This document shows positions 12,401 through 22,780 of a stretch of DNA of 64,000 nucleotides, in pieces. The position numbers and the translations under genes are program-made. The first letter of the stretch is position 1, and every line of letters starts with the position of its first letter. The stretch lies in contig JAILYB010000066.1 in assembly GCA_021437785.1 (NCBI GenBank), forward strand, positions 2,976,001 to 3,040,000, read 5' to 3'. Source of the stretch: Rhodomyrtus psidioides. Taxonomy: Eukaryota; Streptophyta; Magnoliopsida; Myrtales; Myrtaceae. The notes under the pieces are model-generated. The model saw only the letters and a program-made list of their open reading frames with translations, searched no databases and was not told where the DNA came from.

Positions 12401-12632
12401 CACATGCCAATAACCTTGGAAACACCACTGTTTCCCATCCTAACACAATCGAAATCACCACTGCAATAGGATGTAAAGAAGTCACGACGTGAAGTGAAAT
12501 GATAAGAAGCTGCAGAATCAACAACCCAGCTAGAATCTTGGCATGTGAGGTTTACATAACCGTCATCACAAATGAACACAATATCACCGTCAGCTGCAAC
12601 TGCTGTTGTAGGCTGATTTTCTTCCTTTTTTT
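9407..12632 (-). pseudogene. copia pol: protease, integrase, RT, RNase H, broken
   Basis: One reading frame with several stops, encoding in order: a protease with DSAAS in place of the usual DSGAS (about 12520); an integrase with the zinc-binding H/C region (about 12190-12040) and catalytic core (DDCSRKV at the end of the 12403-11870 segment, then the GGEYRGQF region); reverse transcriptase with the YVDD motif in LLLYVDDILIVG; and RNase H reaching the stop at 9407, beside the purine tract. In-frame stops end the open pieces at 12404, 11870, 11102 and 9830, with two more in the RNase H region. The 9830 stop fits a CGA to TGA change and the 11870 stop a Trp codon to TGA. The protein would copy and insert the element; this copy cannot make it whole. 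Confidence 0.9.
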
Positions 12633-13415
12633 TTAATCTCCATTTCTATCATGGGATTTATCTCTCTTCGGTTGCCAACACTCTTTGGCATAATGTCCCA
12701 TTTTGCCAAAGTTGTAGCACTTCACACTTCTCCTTGGCCTTGACTTCGATCTTCCTCTTGACTTGCCCTTGTCATTACTTTGAAACTTTCTTAACTGACT
12801 TCTGCCTCTATGTTCTACAACAAGCGCTTCCGATTTGGAAGCACAATTCAAACTTTTCCTCATTGTTTCTTCATTGAACAAGCTTTCTTTAACCATGCTC
12901 ATAGAAAGCACACCATAAGGAGAAGAATTATTTAACGCCACAACCAATGTGTCCCAGCTATCAGGAAGTGTACCAAGCAATAAACAAGATTGCAATTCAT
13001 CACCATGGTCAATATCAAGATTTGTCAATTGATTTACAAAATCTTGAAATTCACTCAAGTGCTCCGTCATGCTACTCCCTTCCTTGTATCTCAAGTTCAC
13101 AAGTCTTTTTACTAGAAGAACTTTATTTTGTGGAGTTCTCCTCTCATAGAGATATTGCAATTTCTTCCACAAAGTATCCGCATTCGTTTCTTGAGCAACA
13201 TGATGAAACACACTATCATCAATACATTGTCGGATAAACCCAACCGTCTTCCGATTCATTCGTTCCCACTCTTTATCTTTCGTGTCTCCTTTACCTTCAT
13301 TGTCTTCGACCGTATCATACAAATCTTTGTAATATAATACATCTTCCATTCGAGGCTTCCATATAGAGTAATTCGAGGCATTTAACTTAAACATAATGCT
13401 ACTCGTATTCTCCAT
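12633..13415 (-). pseudogene. copia gag with an altered zinc knuckle
   Basis: A 260-codon gag frame that starts 40 nt inside the 5' LTR/primer site. It has a typical copia gag core (MENTSSIMFKLNASNYSIW at the start, a central helical region, then a basic Arg/Lys/Ser stretch). The CCHC zinc knuckle near residue 235 reads CYNFGKMGHYAKEC: the second zinc cysteine is Phe. The frame then stops at 12633, beside a run of nine A on the coding strand, where pol continues one base out of register. Copia gag and pol are normally one frame, so this run looks like a length mutation. Confidence 0.85.
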
Positions 13416-13437
13416 CTAATACTAGAATCTCAACTCT

Positions 13438-13450
13438 GGCTCTGATACCA
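13438..13450 (-). other. Primer binding site of the Tork element
   Basis: TGGTATCAGAGCC on the minus strand, three bases inside the LTR edge at 13454. It matches initiator tRNA-Met. Confidence 0.9.
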
Positions 13451-13453
13451 CTT

Positions 13454-14225
13454 TGTTGGGGAAAACGGGCAGCACCTCGGCATAAATATAGCCAATTAGG
13501 ATCAAACACTAACCCCCGACACTACTCCAATGCAATCCAGCATCAACCAACAATTATATCCAGCAAAAATAACCTCACAGCAATGAATATAATAGAGGAA
13601 CGATAAAGAAATATAACACCAAGATTTACGTGGAAAACCTGAATCGGGAAAAATCACGGACGATAAAAAAAAAAAACTCAACTAATCACCAAGAATAGCA
13701 GAATACACCAAGTATTTCCCTCTAGTTACACACTAGAGCTCAACAACAATATTTCAAGAGTAATTCCTCAAAATGGGCTAGAAAACCCTAACCGCAATAG
13801 GAGAGCCGGAGACAAATCTCAACGAACGAAACCTATCAATTCGTAGATCTTAGTCTCACGAACAACATAATTTGAGCCGATTTCGATAACGTTTGCCTGT
13901 CGAAATCATACCGGAAGCCGTTGCCCTTTCTCTCCTCCCCTGCCCTGCGTTCACCGAGAGCTTCCCCTGTTTTTCACTCTCGACTCACTTCTCTCTCTAT
14001 TCTCTCGGTGGCTCTCTCTCTCCCCCAAGACACACGCACGAAGCACAAAGACACAAAAGAAGAAATAAAAAAAGAAGGAATGATGGGCAGCCATCATTTT
14101 GTTTTTCTTTTTGACTTCTTTTTTGTTTCTTTTGTTTTTCTTTTATCTTTTGTTTTTCTTTCTTCTTTTAAAAAACAAATAAAATAAAACCGACTAGGCC
14201 CCACAAAGAGGCGTACCAGCCAACA
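13454..14225 (-). repeat. 5' LTR of the Tork copia element
   Basis: Partner of 8637-9390. It is slightly longer because of an expanded TTTTG-rich tract near 14100-14165. Confidence 0.9.
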
Positions 14226-14230
14226 GTTGA

Positions 14231-14890
14231 CACTTAAAGATTGCCAACTTTTGGGTTTATTATCGACAAGTATTAGACTTAGTCGACGAGAGCACATCTT
14301 GGTCAATAATGAACAGAAGAATCGAGGGAAAACAATCGACAACCCGCTAAGGAAGTCATCAACATCATCTTGAGAGTTATCAACGAGAGCCTCACCAAGA
14401 CTTAAGAAGTTGATCGACAAAGTCATCGACAAAGGCAATCGACACGATATTTGATCCAAAAATCAAACTAAAAAAACTCGCAATCATGAGAATAATCTAA
14501 GGAAATCAAGTAAACAATCTGCAAAGACAGCTAACATTTCTTTACACTAGTATATGATTAGTGCTTGCTTGGATTATAATAGTGGAGATTACGTTTAGAA
14601 GAAGACAAACACGAAGGAATCGTTAGAATTTAATGTGTGTGGAAGAAGCCGCTCGGAAGTTATTGGGAAGGGACATGGGTAATTTTTTCTTTTAGTAAAA
14701 TTTAAAAAGAAAGAAAAAAAAAGTAATAAATAATCTTATAGCAAGAATGAGATCTACAAGGGATAATGTGGTGAATCTAATATGATAGAGGTATCATATG
14801 CCAATAAGGAGATGGAGATAGCGCGAGCCTAATTTTTTAGTCTACAACTTATATCAATTAATTTTTCTAGCTAAAATTGGTAAATCTACT
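14231..14890. other. Spacer, no gene seen
   Basis: AT-rich sequence between the copia element and the CT microsatellite. There is no coding potential beyond short unrecognised ORFs. A loosely repeated ATCGACAA-type motif occurs near 14270-14440 without clear periodicity. Confidence 0.45.
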
Positions 14891-14892
14891 TC

Positions 14893-14895
<3 letters not shown>

Positions 14896-14951
<56 letters not shown>
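14896..14951. repeat. (CT)28 microsatellite
   Basis: 56 bases of uninterrupted CT dinucleotide. Confidence 0.95.
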
Positions 14952-14955
<4 letters not shown>

Positions 14956-15180
14956 AAATCTACTTCTTCCTTGAAAAGCTAAAGCCTATAACTTTTGGAC
15001 AAAAAAAAGGGTCTATTTAATTTGGGCCGCCTAAGTTTTGGGCTTAAATCCGCCCCTTCACTCTTCCAAAATGATTTGGGCTTGAATCCATATCCACCTA
15101 AGTTTTGGGCTTGTCCAAGGATGATTGGTTCCGGTGTGAGTGGCTTCCCAATTTGTGGAATCGGGGATCGACCCTGTTGA

Positions 15181-15470
15181 CCTTGGAACTAATCTGGTTA
15201 TTACAAACAACACGAAGCTTCTCAGTCACTTTGGCCTTGAAGCACAAAGATCTTTCATATCGACGATACATCTGCGCAGTAAGTGAAGCCAATCTACCAT
15301 TTCAATATTATTGTCGGCCAAGAGAAATAAGTCATGTGGCAGATTGGGTCGCAAAAACTCAACGGAGGAAAGCCATTCGATCTAATTGGGTCTCTAAACT
15401 CCCTCAGCCCCTTTAAGATCTTTTATGTTCAGATGTCCAGAATTTTGTTCCCACTTTAGCACTGAATGAA
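15181..15470 (+). pseudogene. RNase H fragment of a LINE-type retroelement
   Basis: The plus-strand frame around 15200-15420 carries PREISHVADWVAKTQRRKA and then RSNWVSKLPQPL. This matches the C-terminal end of the RNase H domain (RVT_3 type) found at the end of plant LINE polyproteins and related domesticated genes. Its hallmark is NxVADWxAK with a conserved His-Val-Ala-Asp. There is no upstream RT, start codon or 3' tail nearby, so it is an isolated scrap. Which LINE family it came from cannot be told. Confidence 0.6.
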
Positions 15471-15942
15471 TGAAGTCGTCTTTTTCGACCAAAAAATATT
15501 AATGTCGGCCACGGGGACTTTCAGCTCCCATCCAAGGTTTCAAAATTCGTAAAATCTAAAATTGTGGGTAACTGATCTACATGTGTGATTATGGCTCAAT
15601 AAATGATACAATGAAAACACATGCTTAAGGGATGAGCTCTCAGCTTGGGGAGATCCAGATTGGAACCAAGCTCCTCATCTAGTTCTCCGACGGCCCTCAT
15701 GCAAAACAGGACATGGAAAAGAAATATGAAAGTATTTAATATCGCTGGTTTCATTGGTTTGACCCCTCTGTTCGGTTCAACATAGGGAATCAAAAACCGG
15801 ACCGGTCATTGCCTATTCCAAAGATTTGAAGCCGGGATATTATGGATGCCACAGACAAACCCAGCAGATGGAAACTGGAAAGGCAAACGCCCATCAATTT
15901 CCAAATACTATCATTGGACGATGTTAGAACACGCCACAAGCA
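15471..15942. other. Spacer before the tRNA gene
   Basis: No gene or clear repeat seen. The sequence just before the tRNA (ACGCCACAAGCA) contains a CAA triplet of the kind often found at plant tRNA transcription starts. Confidence 0.4.
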
Positions 15943-16026
15943 GTCAGGATGGCCGAGTGGTCTAAGGCGCCAGACTCAAGTTCTGGTCCTCGTGAGAGGG
16001 CGTGGGTTCAAATCCCACTTCTGACA
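15943..16026 (+). tRNA. tRNA-Leu(CAA)
   Basis: An 84-nt class II tRNA that folds fully. The acceptor stem pairs GTCAGGA with TTCTGAC. The A box is GGCCGAGTGGTCTAAGGC. The anticodon arm is CCAGA-CTCAAGT-TCTGG with anticodon CAA. A long variable arm (GTCCTCGTGAGAGGGC region) and a B box GGTTCAAATCC follow. The discriminator base is A, as leucine tRNAs require. CCA is not encoded and there is no intron, as expected for this nuclear gene. The long variable arm could suggest tRNA-Ser, but the anticodon settles it as leucine. Confidence 0.95.
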
Positions 16027-16027
16027 G

Positions 16028-16034
16028 TTTTTTT
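16028..16034 (+). terminator. Pol III terminator of tRNA-Leu
   Basis: Seven T beginning two bases after the tRNA 3' end, the standard stop for RNA polymerase III. Confidence 0.85.
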
Positions 16035-17250
16035 GTTTTCTTTTTGTCTTCTTTGGGGCCCAACACTGCAAAATGGGCTTGAACGAATTGAGTACGGCTT
16101 GAAAGGGACAAAGTCCCTATAAACCTGTTCGAATGATATTAGGACACATTCTCAGATTCCATTATAGACACCATCAACGACGTGCGTCGATGATGATGGG
16201 TACAGCATGCGAATCTCCGAAGGACATGACTCAATAACCAACATTTTTTTAACTCAAATGTACAGAACCAAAAGAAAAAAAGTCCAAGAGAGAAGAAACC
16301 TGCTGTTGATGATGATGCACAACCCTTTAGAAAACTATTCTTTAATTATGGTTTGGCACATTTTAAATGTTATCAGCATCTTATCCCCAATCTGTCACAT
16401 TGTCCTCATTATCGTAGTTGAAACTCCACAGCTACTCAATTCAGAGTTTGACAAACCACCCCCCCTCCTCTTCTCTTTCTCTCTCTGTTTTTTTTTTTTT
16501 TTTAAATTATGCAATTGGGAGGAAGAAAAAAGAGGCACTTGCATTATACTATAAATTAATATCCTCCATGGTCGTCGGGCCTCAACAAACACCGTCCTCC
16601 ACCATAAACCAAAAAAAGAAGAAGAGAAAATGAAATTATAATTTTTTTGGGTAAGGAAAAATGAAATTATATTTATGAATATTGATGCGTAATTATGTAT
16701 TTTATACTGTATTGGCCTGGACCATATGTGGACATCGCACCTTACAAAGGACATTTGCAAACCACCCCACCCCAACCCACACAACCCTAAAAAAAAAAAA
16801 AAAAAAAACCAACCCAGCTTATTATTGAAGTACGAATTCAATACCAAAAAATAATAATAAAGGAGAGGCTTAATTAGTAATTTCACTCATCTATACCAAA
16901 AATTAGGGGGCAAAAAAAAAAAGAAGAATCTAACTTACCGGAGGAATTAAAAAAAAAAAACGACTTCTTTTTTTTTAAACCCCTTTTTGCTCCCCAATTC
17001 AAATCCAACCACGATAAGTAGTTGATGACGCCATGCACCACTATTGTATTATCGTGCCGGCAAATCCGACAGGTAGGCTTTTCCATCACCGAGTCCTCCC
17101 ATTTTAGACCACGTCATCTGGGCCCACGCGAAGCGGGACAAAGGGTCGCGGGCCCGAATCCGATAAGATTCCGACACGCCCCCATTTGGGCCCAAAGTAG
17201 GAAAAGGCCAGACTCGGGTGGTCACCGGGGGAATCCTACGCGGGCCCGCC
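16035..17250. other. Low-complexity intergenic DNA
   Basis: Homopolymer runs of A and T (16487-16503, 16791-16808, 16912-16922, 16950-16980) and CCACCCCACC-type tracts. The ORFs here are artefacts of these runs. Bases 17090-17250 are GC-rich 3' flank of the thaumatin-like gene. No separate gene is seen. Confidence 0.5.
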
Positions 17251-19191
17251 TCATGCCGAAAGGAGATGCCGCAACCGCCAAGTGGACACCGCCACGCCGA
17301 CCAGGCCGACCGCGGGCACGTGGGCACGGGCGGACGGCGACGCGCGGCTCGCCTCCGCCACGCCTTCGTAGACCATGGTGCCGTTGATGAGAGGCGCGTC
17401 CGTGGCGGCCCCCGGAGTCTGGTCCTGTGAAGAAGCTGACTTTTGGCTGCCCTCCCGAAACCACCACAACCAACACCAACGACAACAAGAAAAGAAGAAG
17501 ATTGCCGTAAGAAACGAGAACCCAAAAAAAAAAAAAAAACAACAAATTCTCGACTAAATGTACCGTACGGCTCGTTACGTAAGAAAGATGCTAACGAAGC
17601 CGGAATCAAACACGATCAAGTTGCGACCTGTTCCGCAGATAATGACCAGCAGTGAACTGTCGATTTCCTCATCGTTGAAGAGCGAATAGAAATGCAATGT
17701 CTATCGCACTCCTTCCTCAATTGCCCCCACTACACACTAACAAAGTAACAAAAGCGACAAGCCGCGCCTCTTTTTGCGTCTTGCCTTTTACCCACGTCTC
17801 TCCAGTCGACGAATAACACTTTCCCTTGAATTGTCGAAACTGCCCTTTCAAATCCATGAAAACTCCAATGTGTTCGTACAATGTTTTTTTTTTTTTAGGG
17901 ACAAAAACCAAAAATCTTAAACTATACTCCCCGTGATACATTCATGATGATTTTTGTTTTTCTGTGGCATCAAACATCTCCAACTTAAACATGTACAATC
18001 AATTTGCCATCCGTCAAAGTTTGTCAACGAGAAATCATTAAAAATTTGTTTATATGGACGTCAAAAAACAAATAGTATTGATATGAGGAAATAAAAATGA
18101 ACTTTTGATTGAAAAATCATTTAATGGAATATTAAATAAAAAAAATGTGTCACACAGGTACGCCATAAAAATATATATAGTAAATATGTCACAAGGTTTT
18201 TATAGGGTAAATATGAATAGAATTCTCGTGACTTTTTCCCTCTTTCGATGACTTTTTTACGCTTTGTACGACAACCCATCGCGTGATATTGAAATATCAC
18301 AAGGACTGAAGGGTAAAGTCACCTGGTGTTGGGAGATGGGCAGAAGGTGATGACGTAATTCGCGCCGGCGCATGTGAACGTGCTCGTCTCGTCGTCGTAG
18401 GCGTAGCTGTACGCCTGCGGGCACGCGCTCTTGAACACCTCCGAGTACGACGTCGGCTTGCACGCCTGGGGGCTGTTGTACGCGCCGCTGCAGCAGTACT
18501 GCGGCTGCCGGAACGCGTCGCACGCGCTCTTGCACGCGGCGACCCCCGACCCGTCACCCCTGGCCGTCACCCTCAGATCCGAAGGGCACGCGCCATCGAG
18601 GTCGACCGCGCACTGGACGCTCGTGCAGTTCCCCCGCCCCCCTCCGCCGCGGCCGCCCTGTGGCGCTACCAGCACGGGCAGGTTGTAGCCGTCGACGAGG
18701 CTCACGTCGAAGAAGTCGAGGCCACTGTCGCCGTCGAGCTTGAACTCGGCGAGGGTGGCGGGAGGGGAGGCGCCGCCACCGCTGCACTCGAGCTGGCCGG
18801 AGCCGCAGTCTCCGGTAAGGCAGGAGAGTTCGCCGGTGGCAGAGTCCTGGGCGCAGCGGGTCCGGGCCCAGAAGCGGCCGCCCCAGCCGGCAGGGGCGGA
18901 GAGGGTACGGGACTCACCCTTCTCGAGAGCGAAGCCGGTGGTTGAAAGGGGAGGCTCGCCGGCGTTGGCGAGGACGCCCGGCCATATCGTGTACTCGCAC
19001 TTGTTCGCTAACGTGAAGGTCGTCGCATCAACTGAAAAAAGCAAAAGGAAAAAAGACAAAAGAAACAAATCAAGAACGGGGAAGTCACAAAAGGGTAGGC
19101 TGGGCAGTTGAATGTTGATAGAACTACCTGCCAAGAACGTTATGGAAACGAGCAGCCATGGCAGAGATATCAATGGCAAGAATCTCGCCAT
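17251..19191 (-). CDS. Thaumatin-like protein (PR-5 family), three exons
   Basis: Extracellular PR-5 type protein, 322 aa. Exons on the minus strand are 19191-19128, 19031-18323 and 17446-17251 (64, 709 and 196 nt); the GT..AG introns are 96 and 876 nt. Residues 1-24 are a signal peptide. The thaumatin domain spans 25-253 and holds all 16 cysteines of the large class. It also has the family signature TGELSCLTGDCGSGQLEC and the acidic-cleft Arg, Glu and Asp residues (FWARTRC, AEFKLDG, FFDVSLVDGYN). Exon 3 adds a 65-residue tail with PLINGTMVYEG and a weakly hydrophobic end, a form known from TLPs with C-terminal extensions, possibly for membrane attachment. Without exon 3 the frame would stop right after the donor (AACACCAGGTGA), so a short form is possible. 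An ATG in frame at 19356 lies almost on the TATA box and was rejected. PR-5 proteins act in defence or on glucans; activity here is inferred. Confidence 0.88.
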
Positions 19192-19264
19192 TAATGCTGC
19201 GCGGGCCTGTATAATTGAAGAAGAAGAAGAAGAAGTAAGACTCGTGGTGGTTGGATGGAGCAAT

Positions 19265-19308
19265 CTCCTCCTCCTCCTCCTCCTCCTCCTCTTCTTCTTC
19301 TTCTTCTT
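19265..19308. repeat. (CTC)n(CTT)n repeat in the TLP 5' leader
   Basis: On the gene strand this is a GAA/GAG tract, with a second (GAA)6 tract at 19217-19235. Both lie between the TATA box and the start codon, so the mRNA leader would be purine-rich. The repeat has no stop codons, which extends the open frame upstream of the real start. Confidence 0.9.
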
Positions 19309-19362
19309 GGTTGGGAGATTCTGGGGTCGCAACGACAGTAGATATGTGCCGGCCAATCGGCA

Positions 19363-19370
19363 TTTTTATA
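19363..19370 (-). promoter_or_regulatory. TATA box of the thaumatin-like gene, with W-box
   Basis: TATAAAAA on the minus strand, about 175 bp before the start codon, which predicts a leader of roughly 140 nt. Just upstream, at 19381-19376, is TTGACT, a W-box core that WRKY factors bind. That would fit a defence gene, but a single copy of so short a motif is weak evidence. Confidence 0.55.
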
Positions 19371-19449
19371 GGAGAAGTCAAAGGAGTAGGAGTGAAAATG
19401 TGGTGGTACGTAAGCTTTCGTTATGATTTGATTCGCAGCGGCAAAAGTT

Positions 19450-20600
19450 GATGATCTTTTCAAGTTTCAACCACCTTTTTAACGTGAAATTGCAGAAAAT
19501 TCAGAGAGATTTAACGGTGGAATGGAAGAGTATAGAGCCTACGGATTAATGAAAGACCGGTGTCTAGGGTTTGAATTCCCACCCCGGATCAATTCAGGCC
19601 CGCGTAAAATAACTGATATCTGATGTTCCCATTTTGTACACATCTATAAGACTATAACCTTAGGCTCTGTTTACTTCGAATATATGACATTTTTAAAAAA
19701 TATATTTTCCCTAAAAATCTTAATATTTAAATGAAATATGAAAACAAATTGAAAAACATTTTTTCGCCATTTGATAAGAAAAATCGCATTTAATTTTCTG
19801 GGTTGTTGTTTGGTCAGGAATTGCTAGCGTGGACCTAGTCTTCATACGTGGCACGGCCAACAAGATAGTTATTATAATTTTATTAAAAATAAATGCTAAT
19901 GCTCAAACTAATTTTTGTTTTTGAATTTCTTAAATATTTTTTAATTGTTATTCTCTTTTTTTCCTTTCTTCCTTTCCCGCTCGTCAGCCAGAGGAAAAAA
20001 AGAATAAAATAATTCAAAAATAAAAATAAGAACAAAAAATTTATTAAAAAATAAATGGAAGGTGAAGAATGCAGGGAGCCTAAATATAAGAATATGCTTT
20101 CTTTCATTGGTGGAAAATATTTTCTTTGAATATTTATTTCTAAATATAAAAATATTTTCGTAGAAGAATCGAGGAAAGATGAGGGAAAATGATTTTTTTT
20201 TCAAAAAGAGGAAATCATTTTCACCACTTTTGAATATGCTTTTCTCATTGGTGAAAATATTTTCTTTGATTATTTATTTCTATAAATCAATCGCCGAATT
20301 TTTTTAAAAAAAATTCTGAAAATTATTTTCTATCAAACAAATAGAGCATAAATATAAGAATATTCGATTTCCGAGCCAACCATTACTCATGAAATGTGCG
20401 TTCTACAGTCTACACTACAAAATTTTCTTCAACGGTTTCGTGATTAATGTCATTTGGCGCTTTTTAACAAAACTTATTTTTAATCATCTCTTTTTCAGTG
20501 TTTTAAATTTAGATATGTCCTCGTAAGAAACTGAAAAGCACGTCATTAAATGCAATAGCGGAACAATCGAAAAGATAAAACTGGCTAGCTCTTCTAAGGA
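19450..20600. other. AT-rich upstream region of the TLP gene
   Basis: About 1.1 kb, very AT-rich from 19700 to 20350. A block near 20085-20135 (TATAAGAATATGCTTTC, TTGGTGGAAAATATTTTC) is repeated near 20235-20280. Apart from this short duplication I see no gene or element. Confidence 0.45.
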
Positions 20601-20602
20601 AA

Positions 20603-20707
20603 AATTTTGGGTGGGGTCAGACCATGCGCCCCACCCTCTCTCTCTCTGTCTTGTGTTAGAGGAGAGAGAGAGACGGTGGGGCGCACTGGGGCCGCCCCAC
20701 CCAATAT
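20603..20707. repeat. GC-rich foldback hairpin
   Basis: A nearly perfect inverted repeat. The inner arms are 20625-20649 and 20661-20685 (TGCGCCCCACC followed by a TC run, against its complement). Outer arms are formed by GGGTGGGG near 20609 and CCCCACCC near 20696. The loop is about 11 nt. It could be a foldback MITE remnant or a hairpin RNA source; no target duplication was found. Confidence 0.75.
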
Positions 20708-21947
20708 CTCCTCCTCGTCTAAAGTATGTGTTTGGTATAAATGCAATATAATGAAGAAAATTATCCAATCAATCCCAAATACATTGGGTGGATGTCAATT
20801 CAATCAAATTTTTTCATTTTTTTTCTCAAATTTAGTCCAAAATTATTGTACGAACAAAATATCAAGAATGAAAAAAAAATGCGGATAGGAAATTACCGAA
20901 TAAATTCTAAGTCTATTACATTTGTGTCAGTTTAATCCTAAATCAATTTAGTCTTTTGACAAATTTTCAATTTATTCTAAACCTTACAACTGTGCCAATT
21001 AAGCTCGAAGCCTTTTGATTATTTCAGAGCATTTACTAGTTTCCTGATCGGTTTCCTTGATAACTTTTGAAGTTTTAGACAGAAAGCCCTATTTTGCGTC
21101 GCTACTATTCATAGGGTTCAAGTTGAGTTTTGTTCGTCAAAAACGTGTTTTGAATATATCAGTGGAATGGGCTCGTTGAGACGATTATTTAGAGTGGTTG
21201 CCACCACGAGATGACGCCGAAAACCTCCGCACGTGCGCCACGCGCCGCGACGGTGCGGAGTCCCTCGGGGTTGTGACGATTCGTCCATTTTAAGTCATTT
21301 TCTGTTCAACAAAAATTAGGTTTGAATATACCATTGTGTTCGTATCGACGAGACGAGAATTTTGATGGGCGAATGGTCGTTGGAGGAGGCCAGACGGCGG
21401 CTCACGCATCGGCAGAGTCACTGCGGCTGCGACCCACGCCCCACGTGCGGCGTACGTGAGCCGTTGTGACGTGGGCTGACGTCAGCGGATCGAGTACGGC
21501 CCGGCCCGCAACGCGTAGCCCGACCCATTTTTTAATTATTAAAAAAATAGCCTGGTCTATTTTCGAATTTGTTCTAACCAGCCCACAACGCGGCCCGAAC
21601 TTGACCTGACCCGGTCCCTGCTTTGACTTGACCGTTGACTTGTTGACCAGTTGACCCCGACCATTGACCGTTGACCAACAAAAAAAAAGAGGTCAATTTG
21701 TATGGTTTGTATGTTGCCTCAATTTACTTGCTCATTATTACGATATGTTCATAAATATTATATATGGATTTTTTGTAATCCACTTGATTCTGCATTCGTT
21801 GCAGAAACAATGTCATCAAGATGGGTAAGATGAAGTTCAAAAACACCTTCAAGGCCAAATGGACCGAAACAAAGACAAGCCCTTAATGAGAAGATTGAGC
21901 GTTTGGGTCATTACAGATGAGATAATGTATGCGACATTATAATCCAT
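20708..21947. other. Repeat-like sequence without a gene
   Basis: Includes the dispersed motif GGATGTCAATTCA (near 20789), also seen in GDSL intron 1 near 6375. A GC-rich stretch at 21180-21670 is rich in GTTGACC/GACCCG repeats. These look like LTR or leader remnants, but no edges could be fixed. Confidence 0.35.
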
Positions 21948-22370
21948 GTGACGGCGGTCAACAATATGATCCAAGAGATCATATGGAAAGGTCGAGTTTT
22001 GATTGCAGAAGATGCTTTTTATGCATTGAGGAATTCAATGCCTGTTGAAGAATGGCACGGATTGATCGTCAGCACATGGCTTGATCATATCACTTACAAG
22101 AACTTTGTGTTGCATTTTCTACAAGAGTACATAAAGGTCGTGGTGGTAAAGACATCGTCGCTTATGATGAATGGATCTTGGCGCAGACAGAATGCGCCCT
22201 GGCGCAATACCAAGTGTCCTCAAAAGAGTTTTTCGAAGACACAAACATGGGTCCCTAATTTGATTAATAACCTACCAAAAGACCTTAAGGATTCTCTCCC
22301 TTGTACTAAGGAAGTTACCTATATAAATCTTAAAACTAGAGTAATGAGGGTCACATGTTATTATATTTAG
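21948..22370 (+). pseudogene. Unrecognised retroelement- or virus-like ORF remnant
   Basis: A 140-codon plus-strand ORF, uncharged at its start (MTAVNNMIQEIIWKGRVLIA) and with protein-like composition through LVVSTWLDH-type sequence (residues 40-65: WHGLIVSTWLDHITYKNF). Coding character appears to switch frame near 22135, where AYDEWILAQTECALAQYQ is readable in another frame, and returns near 22260 (LINNLPKDLKDSLPCTKEV). That pattern indicates a decayed longer gene. I do not recognise the family. A gag- or coat-like protein is a guess based on context. Confidence 0.35.
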
Positions 22371-22654
22371 ATTTTCCCTTTAGCAGGTTTCATTCCTGCA
22401 CATGGTTAGGAGAATTTATTAGGGACTTAGTGTTGTTGGTTTGATGTCCATAAGCAAGCAGGATCACAGATCGCAATTCATATAAGGAATAAGGGTGTAG
22501 AAATTAATCAGAACGACGTCTTTTGTTATGACGCTTATGCCAGTAATCACGATATGATGTAGGAAGATAAAAATAACCACTCAGCAAATGATATAAAGTT
22601 TATAATATTGAATATAAAATATAAACAGATGCTAAAATAACAAGTATCATAACA

Positions 22655-22780
22655 AAGGGAGATGGGGTCTGGTGACTTTTACGACGTCGGAGTCCGTCGG
22701 TGAAAAGTGCAACTTGTGTGGGATATAACCACCAACAGGAGGCTCGGCCTTCTGATTCTGGGGTATATACAGTATATATT
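22655..22780 (-). repeat. Module shared with Tat-2 LTRs, left half
   Basis: This stretch and its continuation after the Tat-1 insertion (32130-32260) align with 42176-42360 inside the Tat-2 LTRs. Shared landmarks are ACGACGTCGGAGTCCGTCGG, ACCAACAGGAGGCTCGGCC and GATTCTGGG. Tat-1 has inserted between the two halves. Confidence 0.7.

Larger units (their letters stand above)
8637..14225 (-). mobile_element. Ty1/copia retrotransposon, Tork type
   Basis: A structurally complete 5.6-kb element on the minus strand. The LTRs are 8637-9390 and 13454-14225, with TG..CA ends (TGTTGGCTGG...CCCAACA on the element strand). It is flanked by the perfect 5-bp target duplication GTTGA (8632-8636, 14226-14230). 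The primer site for initiator tRNA-Met is at 13438-13450 and the purine tract TGGGGAGATT at 9400-9391. Gene order is gag, protease, integrase, RT, RNase H, which defines copia. The RT and integrase sequence resembles the Tork/Tnt1 group. Gag and pol are separated by a homopolymer frameshift and pol carries several stops, so it is no longer autonomous. The LTRs are visibly diverged (754 against 772 bp), so the insertion is not recent. Confidence 0.93.

Noticed and set aside
17049..17609. 186-codon minus-strand ORF over TLP exon 3
   Set aside because: It is in a different frame from exon 3, is Arg-rich from GC-rich DNA, and has no domain.
18257..18787. Arg-rich ORFs overlapping TLP exon 2 in other frames
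   Set aside because: They are shadow frames of the GC-rich thaumatin exon.
19191..19356. Upstream in-frame ATG at 19356 for the thaumatin-like gene
   Set aside because: It sits a few bases from the TATA box, so it would precede the transcription start. The extra sequence is a translated GAA/GAG repeat, whereas the ATG at 19191 gives a proper signal peptide.
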